From Brassica napus (Eukaryota; Streptophyta; Magnoliopsida; Brassicales; Brassicaceae), in assembly GCF_020379485.1 (NCBI RefSeq), contig NC_063446.1, positions 10,773,597 to 10,837,596 on the forward strand: a stretch of 64,000 bases of DNA, in the 5' to 3' direction. Positions 22,378 to 33,766 of this stretch are shown here, one piece after another. Position numbers and translations under genes: made by a program. Under the pieces are notes generated by a model, which did not search any database, was not told the origin of the DNA, and saw nothing but the letters and a program-made list of their open reading frames with translations. Each line of letters begins with the position of its first letter. The stretch's first letter is position 1.

Positions 22378-22590
22378 GAGCATGATTAACCCGGACTCTT
22401 AATTTGGGGTTCTTAACTCATGATTTGAAACTTTTTCTATTTTTTTTATTTTTTTTATATTTTTCGGCTAAGAGCCGGCTCTTATATCTCTTATTTAAGA
22501 GACGGTTCTTCTCTTTTCTTAGTTAAAAGCTAAGAAACAGTTCTTTACCGAAGCTAAGAACCACATCCTAAGAACTCGGGTTAATCATGG
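22378..22590 (+). mobile_element. Tourist-like MITE copy 3 (intact, 213 bp)
   Basis: It starts GAGCATGATTAACCCGG and ends CGGGTTAATCATGG. The right flank is TAA; the left flank, CTA, is slightly degraded. This copy shows the uninterrupted family sequence and confirms where the other two copies were split. Confidence 0.85.
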
Positions 22591-22692
22591 TAATGGGCTG
22601 GTCAGTAAAAGTAAGACGATATATACCCTAAAGTGGTAAAGTTGACTTAATTAATTGTAATTTCTTATATATATATATATGTTTTTATAATG

Positions 22693-22874
22693 AGGATATC
22701 ATTAACCCCAGTTTCTTAACTATGGTTTTTAGAATTGGGTAAAAGACGGTTCTTAGCTTTTCTTAGATTTTAACTAAGAAAAGTTAAGAGCTGTCTCTTA
22801 CCTGAAAAGTGTAAAAAAAACAAAAAATGTTAAATCATAAGTTAAAAACCCAGGCTACCGGGGTTAATCTTGCC
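22693..22874 (-). mobile_element. Tourist-like MITE copy 4, opposite orientation
   Basis: Plus strand reads GGATATCATTAACCCCAG at the left and GGGTTAATCTTGCC at the right, and the body matches the reverse of copy 3. Only about 100 bp separate the two copies. Confidence 0.8.
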
Positions 22875-23404
22875 ATTAGTACGTACTTCAGTCTTCTTTA
22901 AAGTGTAGCATTGCTATGGATAAGAGAAATTGTGTAATTGTGAAAGTGTACTACAATTTACGAGTTTGTATTCCTGTGAAATTTATAACTTGAAGGTAAC
23001 TTGACCATGAAGAAGCCATATCTCTCATTTAAGGAGTTGATAGGTGCCAAACGTTCACAAATATAAACACAATTGCAGACGATTAGACACAGTTGGGAAG
23101 ATTAGATAGATGAGTTGAAAGCTAAATGTCCAAAAGAATTCAATCTTTAACACCTGCCAACACAAAAAAAGTTTGTGGGGTTTCAGTATGAAAACCTGGA
23201 GAGTACAATACCATGGATCTTCCATTTCTAAAGGATCATGTTACACTGATAAAGTAAAGAAGAACAAAAATGTGGAGACTCAGATAAAGAATACTCAATG
23301 CTCTTATGGCCACAAAATATCAGAAGCATAAACGGATCATTCCTTAAGAGATTAATTATATGTGCGTAGGAGAGATTTTATTCTGATCGATGGATAGTGC
23401 CATT
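22875..23404. other. spacer upstream of MIR399f
   Basis: No coding signal. Presumably holds distal promoter sequence of MIR399f. Confidence 0.4.
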
Positions 23405-23432
23405 GGATATGCTTCTTGCAGTGTTATATATA
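23405..23432 (+). promoter_or_regulatory. MIR399f promoter: P1BS and TATA box
   Basis: P1BS GGATATGC at 23405-23412 and TATATATA at 23425-23432, 12 bp apart. The hairpin starts 66 bp after the TATA box. Confidence 0.72.
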
Positions 23433-23497
23433 GACACAACACAAACAAGTATGTTAGTAGAGAGAGAGATGATATAAATCTAAAGATATATGGAGAA

Positions 23498-23622
23498 GGT
23501 GCAAATGCATTACAGGGCAAGATCTCCTTTGGCAGGAATCCATTACTTCAGTCTTACATATGCATATATGTTTGTGGTGAGCTCTCTGCCAAAGGAGATT
23601 TGTCCGGTAATTCTTTTGCACC
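23498..23622 (+). ncRNA. MIR399f: MIR399f-like microRNA precursor
   Basis: The 3' arm at 23587-23607 begins TGCCAAAGGAGA and continues TTTGTCCGG; it differs from miR399f as I remember it by one base (C to T at position 17). The 5' arm partner is 23515-23536 (GGGCAAGATCTC, then CTTTGGCAGG). The lower stem is long and nearly perfect (GGTGCAAATGCATTAC against GTAATTCTTTTGCACC). As for other miR399 members, the expected target is the PHO2/UBC24 5' UTR. Confidence 0.92.
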
Positions 23623-24423
23623 AATATCTTACATATATATATTTTTTTTTGGATAAACGGATTTAATATTTTTAGTGGAAGTGGATACTACATTCTTGGA
23701 TATATAGCTAGTAGAAAAACCATTGTAAGCGTCAATAATTTGTTTTAAGCACTAGATGTTAGTGGATGCATGATGCATCGCATGAAGTTCATGAAGCGGG
23801 GTAAGTGAAACCATTGGTTAACTAATTCATTTTAATTTTTCACATCTTTATTTTAGTATTCTTAAAAACTTTCAAATTTAATTTGTTTCTGATTAAGACT
23901 TCTTTTCTTATTTTTACCATCGTAGGTGTGATTTGAAAACTAGGAGATTTCATTATATATGTGTTTCTCAATGATTCTCGGAAAAATACTCACAAAACTT
24001 CATTTTTTTTTTAATTTGATTAAACATAGAGTTTTGGTAAGCTATATGATTGCAGTGTATTTCATTATATAATGTGTTTGATTTAAACAATTTTCACATT
24101 AAGTAACTATCCCTTATTTAACTATTTTGATTTAAAACGGCCTATAAATTCTAACTTAGCCGGTCAAATGTGTCAATCCCGTGTGTGCGAACCTTCCCTA
24201 CACTCCACAGTCCGTTGAGGGTAAAATGGGCATATAACTGCGTATATAAAGAGAGCACTGCATGACAATTGGCAAGTCACAAAATTTTGATTCTACTCTC
24301 AAGCGGTTATCTATCAAGTGCGAAGCGAAACAAAGTTTCTCCCTTTTCGATTCCTCTGGGTTTGAAGCGGAGAGAGGCGATTGAGAGATTCCGTGTTTCT
24401 AATCGGAATCCGTAATCGAAACC
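23623..24423. other. spacer and SPT5 promoter
   Basis: A/T-rich spacer. The SPT5 leader probably begins near 24290. No other gene is seen. Confidence 0.45.
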
Positions 24424-27400
24424 ATGGCTCACCACTCAGACTCCGACGACGAAGATTACTCCTACGACGATGAACAGGATGAGCCGAGAAGCTCACGGAA
24501 GAAGAAGAAGAGGGGAAGATCAAACCCAGATTCCGCCGGCGGCGCGCGTGGGAAGAAAAGAAAGCCTTCGGGCTCCATATTCATAGAGGATGACGTCATC
24601 GTAGACGACGAAGAAGAAGACGACGACGACGTCGAGAACGGTAAGCCACGTTCCAATTTGGCCTCTTCCATGAAATTTTAAACTAACAAGGAACTCACAA
24701 ATCGTCTTCGTTCACTTTTCGGCTTAATTAGGGTTTACTCAATTGCCAGCTGTCTTGCTTTCTTGCGAACTCGTATACGTTTGATCTCTTGTTCATAGGT
24801 GATTTGTTGTTGTTTAACTGTATAGGTTTCATCGAGCATGGTGAAGCCGACCTTGGTGCTGAGGATGTTGTTGGTCGTCACAGGCATTTCCACGAACCGG
24901 CGGCGTTTCGTTCCCGTGTGGGTGCTGAAGAGTATCTTGATTTTATGCAAGAAAAGTATTCTAACCCTCGTACTGAATATGACGACGATGATGATGATTA
25001 TGAAGACGAAGCGCTTACCGAGGTTGATCAACAAGCTCTTTTGCCATCGGTCCGTGACCCAAAGCTGTGGATGGTCAAATGTGCGGTAGGACGTCGCCTA
25101 GTTCTCTTTTCATCCCGTATGTTCTGTTCTGTAATAGAGCACTGAGCATTATTCTCCACTGCAAATTACAGATTGGTCGTGAAAGAGAGGTTGCTGTTTG
25201 TCTTATGCAAAAAGCGGTGGATAGAGGATCAGATTTCAAGATCAGATCTGTTATTGCGCTTGATCATCTTCAGAACTTTATATACATTGAAGCGGATATG
25301 GAGGCTCACGTTAAAGAGGTATTGTTAGCTGCGAAAGATATTCTTTTTCTTTCCTCTGAATCGATGCTGATTCTTTTTTTTCGTGGTTAATAATAGGCAA
25401 TCAAGGGCATGCGGAATGTTTTTGCAAATCATAAGATTTTACTTGTTCCGATAAGAGAAATGGCAGATGTTCTTTCTGTAAGGAGTAAGACAGTTGAGCT
25501 AGCGCGTGACACATGGGTTAGAATGAAACTCGGGATATATAAGGGTGACCTAGCTCAGGTACGATCCGCTTTTCATGTGGTTTTACTTGATAAAACTTCT
25601 TTGAAACCATGCTGATGTGAAAGTTCTTTACAGGTTGTTGATGTTGATGATGTGCGTAGGAGGGTCACAGTCAAGTTAATCCCAAGAATTGATCTGCAGC
25701 TTCTAGCCGATAAGCAGGTATGCAAACTATGGTTGTTGATGTTCTGCTTTCTTTAAACATGTAAAATAATTGTTCTGGCACATTTTTTTTCTTGGGCATT
25801 TTCAGGAAGGAAGTGTGATTGTCAAGAAGAAAGCTTTTGTTCCACCTCCACGCTTCATGAACGTGGATGAGGCAAGGTACGTACTTCTATGCTTGTTAGC
25901 TCCTTTTGAAGCAATCTTTTTGTTATGAGTATTCAATATTTGTAACGTGCCATTAGGGAACTTCACATACGCGTTGAGCGCCGACGTGACCGGATGACGG
26001 GTGATTACTTTGAAAATATCGGTAACATGCTTTTCAAAGATGGCTTCCTGTACAAGAAAGTATCGACCAAGTCGATTTCTACTCTGAACGTTACACCAAC
26101 ATTCGATGAGCTTGAGAGGTTTAAGAAAGCAAACGAAAATGGGGAGATCGACTTTGTTGATATGTCCACTTTATTTGCAAATAGGAAAAAGGGTCATTTC
26201 ATGAAAGGTGATGAGGTTATTGTTATCAAGGGAGATTTAAAAAATTTGAAGGGTTGGGTTGAGAAAGTAGATGAAGAGAATGTTCTTATCAGATCCGAGA
26301 TGAAAGGTCTTCATGTAAGCATCCAAACGCTTTCATCTTCTAAAAATGTTGCAGAAAGTGAAATATGATTCTAAAATGTTGCAGAATCCTCTTGCTGTAA
26401 ATGAGAGAGAGCTTTGCAAGTACTTTGAACCTGGAAATCATGTGAAGGTTGTTTCTGGCACCCATAAAGAAGCAACCGGCATGGTTGTCAAAGTTGATCA
26501 GCATGTGCTTTTCCTTCTAACTGATACGACCAAGCAACAGGTAAGGCAATTTTTGCCTTAATTTTTGACAAGGGCAATGAATAACATGGTGATTAAATAT
26601 TTATATATATACATGTTCAGATTCGCGTCTTTGCCGATCACGTCGTGAAGAGTGCAGAAGTGACTAATGGTGTCACAAAAATGGGAGAGTATGAACTTCA
26701 TGATCTTGTGCTTCTAAGGTAAATTGAATGCCCAACCATCTCTAGTGATGACATTGTCATGTGTATGAGAGATTTATTTTACACGTTGCAGTAACTTGAG
26801 CTTTGGAGTTATCATAAAACTTGATACTGAAGCTATCCAGGTAACCTTCTAATTTTAATTGTGGATACAATCATACGACTGTTATTGGTTATAAAGTTTT
26901 TTTTTTCTTTCGCGATATGTAGTAACTCTGTTTTAAAAACTTATTCAGGTTCTTAAAGGGGTTCCTGGAAGACCGGAGCTGGCTATTGTCAAACACGGAG
27001 AAATAAAGTACAAAATTGAGAAGAAGATCACTGTGAAAGACCGTTACAAAAATGTTATGACGGTGAAAGATGTTGTCAGGGTCACTGAGGGTCCTAGCAA
27101 AGTGAGTTCCTTTGCAGTCAAGTTTGTTAGCAAACTCTTTAATGTGTTATACCAATTGATTTGCTTCTGGTAGGGTAAACAAGGTCCAGTGATGCACATC
27201 TACAAAGGAGTGTTGTTTTTACATGACCGGCATAACGTTGAGCACGCTGGATTTGTCTGCGTTAAATGCTCATCTTGTGTTCTTTCCGGTGGATCATATT
27301 CTGGCGCTGACAGAATTGTAAGTTTCTTTCAGCAGGTTTGCCTATCTTTTTTCGATTGTCCACGAAAAACAGTTTCAGTTTCTTGTTTACTTTTCTACTC

Positions 27401-29592
27401 TAGGTTGATTCTTTCTCAAGGTTGGGCAATTCCAAGCCACCAGCCCATGTGCCTCCATCTCCAAGAAGATTTCAACGGGCAGACTTGGGATATAACTGTA
27501 TGTTAAGATCTTATCATGCTATTTTTTGTTGTCACTTGGAGTTCCTTTCATTTGGTTTCAGTTAATATATGCATTCTTGACTGGTCAACTGCAACCTAGA
27601 TGTTAAAAGAGAGATTATTTCGCTATATATGACTTATTCTAAAGCTCTGGGTGGTTCAGTAATTTAGTTTGGGAATGGATCTAGTTTGAAAGGTTTTTAT
27701 CAAGTAAAAATCGTTCATCGTTTATAACTTGTATGGTTGCAACTGCAGCTGGATCTGGAGGAAGACATTTGAGTGGAAGAGGAGCAAGGGGTAACGATCT
27801 TTTGGTAGGTGCTTATGTGAGAGTTCGTCTAGGGCCTTACAAGGGATATAGAGGTCGTATAGTAGAAGTCAAAGAGAAGACAGTGCGTTTGGAACACGAG
27901 GCAAAGATTGTGACAGGCAAAGCTCTCCTCTACACACACATTGGTTGATGCATGTTGAATGTATTCTAACTCTTCTTTGTATGTACAGTTAATAGGGACG
28001 CGATAGCAGATGGGAATGATAACGTAGCGACACCCTCTCAGTATAATATGGGAAGCCAAACTCCTGTGCATCCTTCCCGGACTCCACTTCATCCTTGTAT
28101 GACTCCAATGCGGGATTCTGGAGGTTTGTTTTACCTTAGTTCCAATCGTTTTTGTTTTGCTTTGTTTGGGGGTCTCTACTTTACGTATCAAGCTACTGTA
28201 TATGATAATTGTATGTAAAACTTCAGCTACACCTATCCATAATGGAATGAGGACACCCATGCGTGATAGAGCTTGGAATCCTTACACGCCTATGAGTCCT
28301 CCTCGGTACGTTTTTTATACAGACATGCATGTATATTTTTTATTTGTATTTAATATTCACATTTCTGAAACTGTGGTTGTTTATGTCTCAGGGATAGCTG
28401 GGAAGATGGAAACCCAGGATCATGGGGAACAAATTCACTGTATCCGGTAAGAATCGATCTCTTACATATTGATATAGCTTAGTGGTGATTACTAGTTAAG
28501 AATTAAATTAATCCTCCTCTATTTCCTAGCCGGATAGTCCTTATTCGCGGCCATATGAAGCAGCTACGCCTGGATCAGGATGGGATAGTAGCACTCCTGG
28601 TCGTAGTTACAGTGATGCTGGAACACCAAGAGATGGTATGGTCTCTACTATATATCTTTTATGCATTTGTGGTTTTATGCTTTACAAAACTTGTTCTGAT
28701 GATCACATACTTGTTTCTCATGCAGCTAATGTCCCAAGTCCTTACCAACCTATGACACCAAGCTCGGCTTCCTACCTACCTAGCACTCCTGGTGGACAAC
28801 CAATGACTCCTGGAGCTGATCTCGATGTCAAGTCTCCAGATATAGGTGCCTGACTCTTATTACTTTGTAAATGAAAATTAAATCTCTTGCTTGTCTTGAT
28901 TCCTCTCTAACTATACATATCTTGAAGCTTCCACTTCTCTCTGTTCTTACCTTTCTAGAAACATACCATGACCAGTGATAGTGTATGTTTACTCCAACTC
29001 TAAATAGGAATTGTTATACTAGGCTTTTTTGGCAATAGGGTTTATACCGTTTGTGTCTTGAATCTCATATCATCAAGTTAATAAGAAGAGCTTTTGGATT
29101 CTCATATTTTTTTTTCTTAACTCGACTAGGTGGGGACGCAGAAACATGGTTGATGCCTGGTATATTGGTCAATGTACACAAGGCCGGACTCGGAGGGGAT
29201 AGCAATGTGGGAGTCATCCGAGATGTTCTTCCGGTACGTCCTCTTTATATATATGCAACGAAAATATTTTTTGGAGAAACATTTAATTGGTGTTGTTTTA
29301 TAAAAGACTCATGTTCCTCTGTTGTGATAATTTTTTGGGTCATCAGGATGGGTCCTGTCTAGTCGCTCTTGGAGACAGAGGTGAAGGCGAAACTGTTATG
29401 GCGGTACAGAGGGAAGTGAGGTTAGTTTGTCCGAGGAAGAATGAACGAGTGAAGGTTGTAGGAGGCAAGCATCGTGGTTCATTAGCCAAGCTCATTGGTC
29501 TGGACGGATCTGACGGTATAGTCAAGCTAGATGACACACTCGACGTCAAGATTCTAGACCTGGGTTTGTTAGCCAAGCTAGCTCATGCGTGA
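24424..29592 (+). CDS. SPT5: transcription elongation factor SPT5
   Basis: Twenty-one exons: 24424-24640, 24826-25085, 25172-25318, 25397-25558, 25634-25717, 25806-25876, 25957-26314, 26385-26540, 26621-26718, 26792-26840, 26949-27101, 27174-27317, 27404-27497, 27749-27916, 27989-28123, 28227-28305, 28392-28446, 28530-28635, 28726-28845, 29130-29233, 29347-29592; 3006 nt, 1001 residues. Order: acidic N-terminus (1-~110), NGN domain (~153-250, LWMVKCAVG?-type start at LWMVKCA), KOW domains (for example KRKKGHFMKGDEV-region ~385-430 and YFEPGNHVKVVSGT ~443-480), a C-terminal repeat region rich in TPM/TPxxP motifs (~730-885) and a last KOW (ERVKVVGGKHRG). With SPT4 it forms DSIF, which binds RNA polymerase II. 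Intron 14 begins GC, not GT. In Arabidopsis the counterpart beside MIR399f is At2g34210, from memory. Confidence 0.93.
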
Positions 29593-30898
29593 CTGACCCC
29601 ATTTTCTCATCAAACCATAGGATATATCTAGTTTTGATGATTAATTGCTCTCTGTATTTACTTCTTTAAACCTTTCTATCACCTATTCTCTATGTTTGAG
29701 GATTAAACAAGTAAAGATTAAAAATGAAGTGTAGAATCCAGAAACAAGAATGAAACTGTTGAGAAGATGGCCTTTTATGTTTTTGCTATACTGGAAAAAA
29801 CTTTGAATCCGAAAGCAAACTGTGCTAGAATTTCTAGTATGTTTTAATTGGGATCAAATGCATATATGTTTGTGTTTGCGGAGGAAAATTTTGAGAAAAT
29901 GGGACAGACATAACCAAGTGCTTATGTTGATCTTCAAGGCTTCTACATTACACAGGCTTTATTTCATTTCTACACATTCAAGGTACTGTTTTCTCTCATA
30001 ACAATCAATACACCTCAATGTTCAAAACTTCATAGATAAGACTCGTCTATTGATATTTTGGGGGTCTTTTTAATGAACAAAAGTTTACATTTCAAACCAA
30101 ACAAAATATATCCACCAACATAACATGTTTAAACGCAGTTCAAAAGACGAACCATTTACAATCGTTGACTTGTGTAGTTGAGAAGATGAAAAAGAAAACA
30201 AAATCAATAAACAACTTGTTTAATTCTAAAGCCCATCTAACAAAAACTCGGCCCAATAAGGATGGTCTAAGAACCTAAAGCTGACGTGGCGAACAATGAT
30301 TTGTTATACTATCGTGTCGAGCATATTTTTCTCACGATTTAGCATTAATCAATAAATTCAAAAAAGAAAAAGAAATTAAGTATAAGAGGAAGACCTTCGT
30401 CTTCGTTGACCATCAACAACACTAAACGCTCTTTCTTTCTTTCTCCGCCGTGTGTAAGGCTAAAATTATCAAAGCCGTCGGTCTCGGAGGTGATCGCTCT
30501 TCTCCTTCTCTCTACATTCCTTATAAACATTTCGGATCTCTGATTGTTTCCCCTCAACATTTTCTTGCTTGTGGTACAAATTGGGTGGGTGGCATTGATC
30601 AGATCTGTGTTGATTGTTGATCTAGCGTTTCTTAGATCTGTTTCGCATCTTCTATTTATCGAATTTTATATATGGATCAATAGATCTGGTGTTTAGATCA
30701 ACCACTTGAGATAAGTAAAGTTTGCATCTTTGTTCAGATTCATTGATTAATGTGTAATGCTGACGAGCTAGATTCGTTAATTTTGTGGGTTGTGTTTGTT
30801 GGCATGTAAAGCTTACAACTTTGGATCGATAGATCTGATGTTGTAATTTCTGATTGAATGCAGGTGAACTTGGATCAGGTTGATTTGGTACTACATCA
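29593..30898. other. SPT5 3' UTR, spacer and SEC61 alpha leader
   Basis: SPT5 3' UTR is followed by a spacer. The SEC61 alpha leader probably starts near 30390 and contains a leader intron from about 30490 to the AG before GTGAACTTGG (about 30863). The 29600-30380 part holds no recognisable gene. Confidence 0.55.
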
Positions 30899-32906
30899 AT
30901 GGGAGGAGGATTTAGAGTTTTGCATTTGGTGAGGCCGTTCTTGGCCTTTCTGCCTGAGGTGCAGAGTGCTGACAGGAAGGTGCCTTTCAGAGAGAAGGTT
31001 ATCTACACTGTCATCTCTCTCTTCATCTTTCTTGTCTGCAGTCAGCTTCCTCTCTATGGTATTCATTCAACGACGGGTGCCGATCCTTTCTATTGGATGC
31101 GTGTCATTCTTGCTTCCAACCGTGGGACTGTGATGGAGCTCGGTATTACTCCTATCGTCACGTCTGGGCTCGTGATGCAGCTCTTGGCAGGTTCTAAGAT
31201 TATTGAGGTTGACAACAATGTCCGTGAGGACCGTGCCCTCTTGTAAGTAACGTTGCTGTTTTTGCTTTACAGTGCCTAGAATGAACTATCAGCATTACAA
31301 TCTAGAGTTGAACTGTGTTTGTGTCCTGCTTGATTTGATCATGTCTTGATATTTGTAGTTCTTACCAAATATGTACTTGAATGAACTGTTTTCAGTAAAC
31401 CGTAGAGCTGTGCTCGTGGGAGTTCTTATTCTGTTTTTGGACTTACTTTGTAGGAATGGTGCTCAGAAGCTTCTTGGTATTCTGATTGCCATCGGTGAGG
31501 CTGTTGCATATGTTCTTTCTGGAATGTATGGTCCCGTTGGACAGCTTGGTGTTGGAAATGCCATTCTCATCATCCTCCAGCTTTTCTTTGCCGGAATCAT
31601 TGTTATCTGCCTTGACGAGCTTCTTCAGAAGGGATATGGTCTTGGCTCAGGAATCTCCCTTTTCATTGCCACCAACATCTGGTACGACGAGCTCTTCCTT
31701 TCCTTTTTGAATCCCTATCACAAGATCATTTTTGGTAAATGGGATTCTTAGACACTTGAAATTGATGACACGCAGTGAGAGCATTATCTGGAAGGCATTT
31801 AGCCCAACGACCATCAACACCGGTCGTGGAGCTGAGTTTGAAGGTGCTGTTATTGCATTGTTCCATATGCTGATAACCAAGTCCAACAAGGTTGCAGCTC
31901 TCCGCCAAGCGTTCTACCGGCAAAACCTTCCAAATGTTACCAACTTGCTCGCCACCGTCTTGATATTCCTGATTGTGATCTACTTCCAAGGTTTCCGTGT
32001 GGTTCTGCCTGTGAGATCAAAGAATGCCCGTGGGCAACAGGGTTCTTACCCAATCAAGTTGTTCTACACCTCTAACATGCCCATCATTCTCCAATCTGCT
32101 CTCGTCTCAAATCTTTACTTCATCTCTCAGGTACATACATTCTTTCCCCTTCATTGGTACGTACAGTGAACTGGCTACACAGTAACATAATGCTAACATG
32201 GAATGCGTGGATCAACAGCTTCTCTACAGGAAGTTCAGTGGAAATTTCTTTGTAAACCTATTGGGACAATGGAAAGAATCTGAGTACAGTGGGCAATCTA
32301 TTCCAGTTAGTGGTCTGGCTTACCTCATCACAGCTCCAGCAAGGTAATGCAAATTATCTTCCAATATCCATTTTAATCCATCAAATTGTTATATGCATCA
32401 ATCGGTTCAATGAATAAATTTTACTATATGGTTGCAGCTTCTCGGACATGGCAGCTCACCCGTTCCATGCTCTGTTCTACATTGTTTTCATGCTCACTGC
32501 TTGTGCTCTTTTCTCAAAGACATGGATTGAAGTCTCTGGATCTTCTGCTAGGGACGTAGCTAAGCAGCTCAAGGTATTAAAATCAAAACAGCTCGCAATA
32601 CATAAACCGAGTACATCATACATGGTGTGTTGGGTATTTGATATTGAAAAACTCCATGCGTGACAGGAACAACAAATGGTGATGCCTGGACACAGAGAGT
32701 CAAACTTACAGAAGGAGCTGAACAGGTATATCCCAACAGCAGCAGCTTTCGGAGGAGTGTGTATTGGTGCACTGACCGTTCTGGCTGATTTCATGGGAGC
32801 CATTGGGTCGGGGACTGGAATTCTCTTGGCGGTCACAATCATATATCAATATTTCGAGACCTTTGAGAAGGAAAAGGCAAGTGAACTCGGCTTCTTCGGG
32901 TTCTAA
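30899..32906 (+). CDS. SEC61A: SEC61 alpha, ER translocon channel subunit
   Basis: Six exons: 30899-31242, 31454-31681, 31776-32130, 32219-32343, 32438-32573, 32667-32906; 1428 nt, 475 residues, the usual length of SEC61 alpha. The N-terminus [20 protein letters not shown] and the plug and pore segments ([30 protein letters not shown]) are clear, with about ten membrane spans in all. Conserved loops used for ribosome contact are present ([32 protein letters not shown]). It forms the protein-conducting channel of the ER membrane with the beta and gamma subunits. No defect is seen. From memory the Arabidopsis match is At2g34250 or its paralogue At1g29310. Confidence 0.96.
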
Positions 32907-33766
32907 GTTAGCCTAGCTTTGCTTAGCAAAGGGAGAGTTAAAACAGAGAAGGCACTTTAGCTTCTGTGCCAGCCTCAAATGGTTGGAACAGACCGTTTGA
33001 GGATAGCATTTGGGGTAGACTTTTTTTGTTGTTTAAACAAAACTTTCACTTGTAGTCTCTCTTTTTAATATAATTTTATGTTTTTATGTTACTTTAAAAA
33101 GTTGAATACCTGATAGACACTTTTCTAATGTATGTTTCTAGGAGTTTCAAACATGATCGAATAAACAGTTTTACATTTTTGAATTAAAAGAAGTGTATCC
33201 CTTGTGGCAAATCTGGAAAATCATGAAGATGTCTTCAATAATGTCATGGGTGATCTTATTTCAAAGTCACGGAACCTGAACCTACAGTTTTAAGTTAACA
33301 CTATATATATATATATGAAGCATTTATGTTGGTTAATGCTAACGATAATGATAATTGTTAAGTAGCCAAAGAATATAAGCGCGACCATGAGTTTCCCAAG
33401 CAGACTCTTGACCCGTATAAGGAAAGCCAGTGAGAATTCAAAAGCATAAAAATGAAAACTGTTGAACAAAAACCGAAGATACTATACAAGTTGGAACACA
33501 AAGACAAAGCTATAAAGCCTATAAGCCTTTGCCTTTTTTTTCTTTGGTTCTTTAGTTGCATTGATCAAAATTTGAGTTTGCTTGTTTTCAAAGTATACAG
33601 AAAGAAGATGACAAATACACTCACAGTGACATGGTGAGGATCCGTTCTTTTCTCTTTCACTCTCCCTACCCAACAACTCAAATAACCGATAACCTATATA
33701 ACTGGCTATCAGCTTTATAGCCACGGCTACGTGACAAGTACACAAAACCCATGAGGCTGAAACTAC
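32907..33766. other. converging 3' UTRs of SEC61 alpha and the GIP1-like gene
   Basis: The two genes face each other. This stretch holds their 3' untranslated ends and a short spacer; short ORFs here have no family match. Confidence 0.5.
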
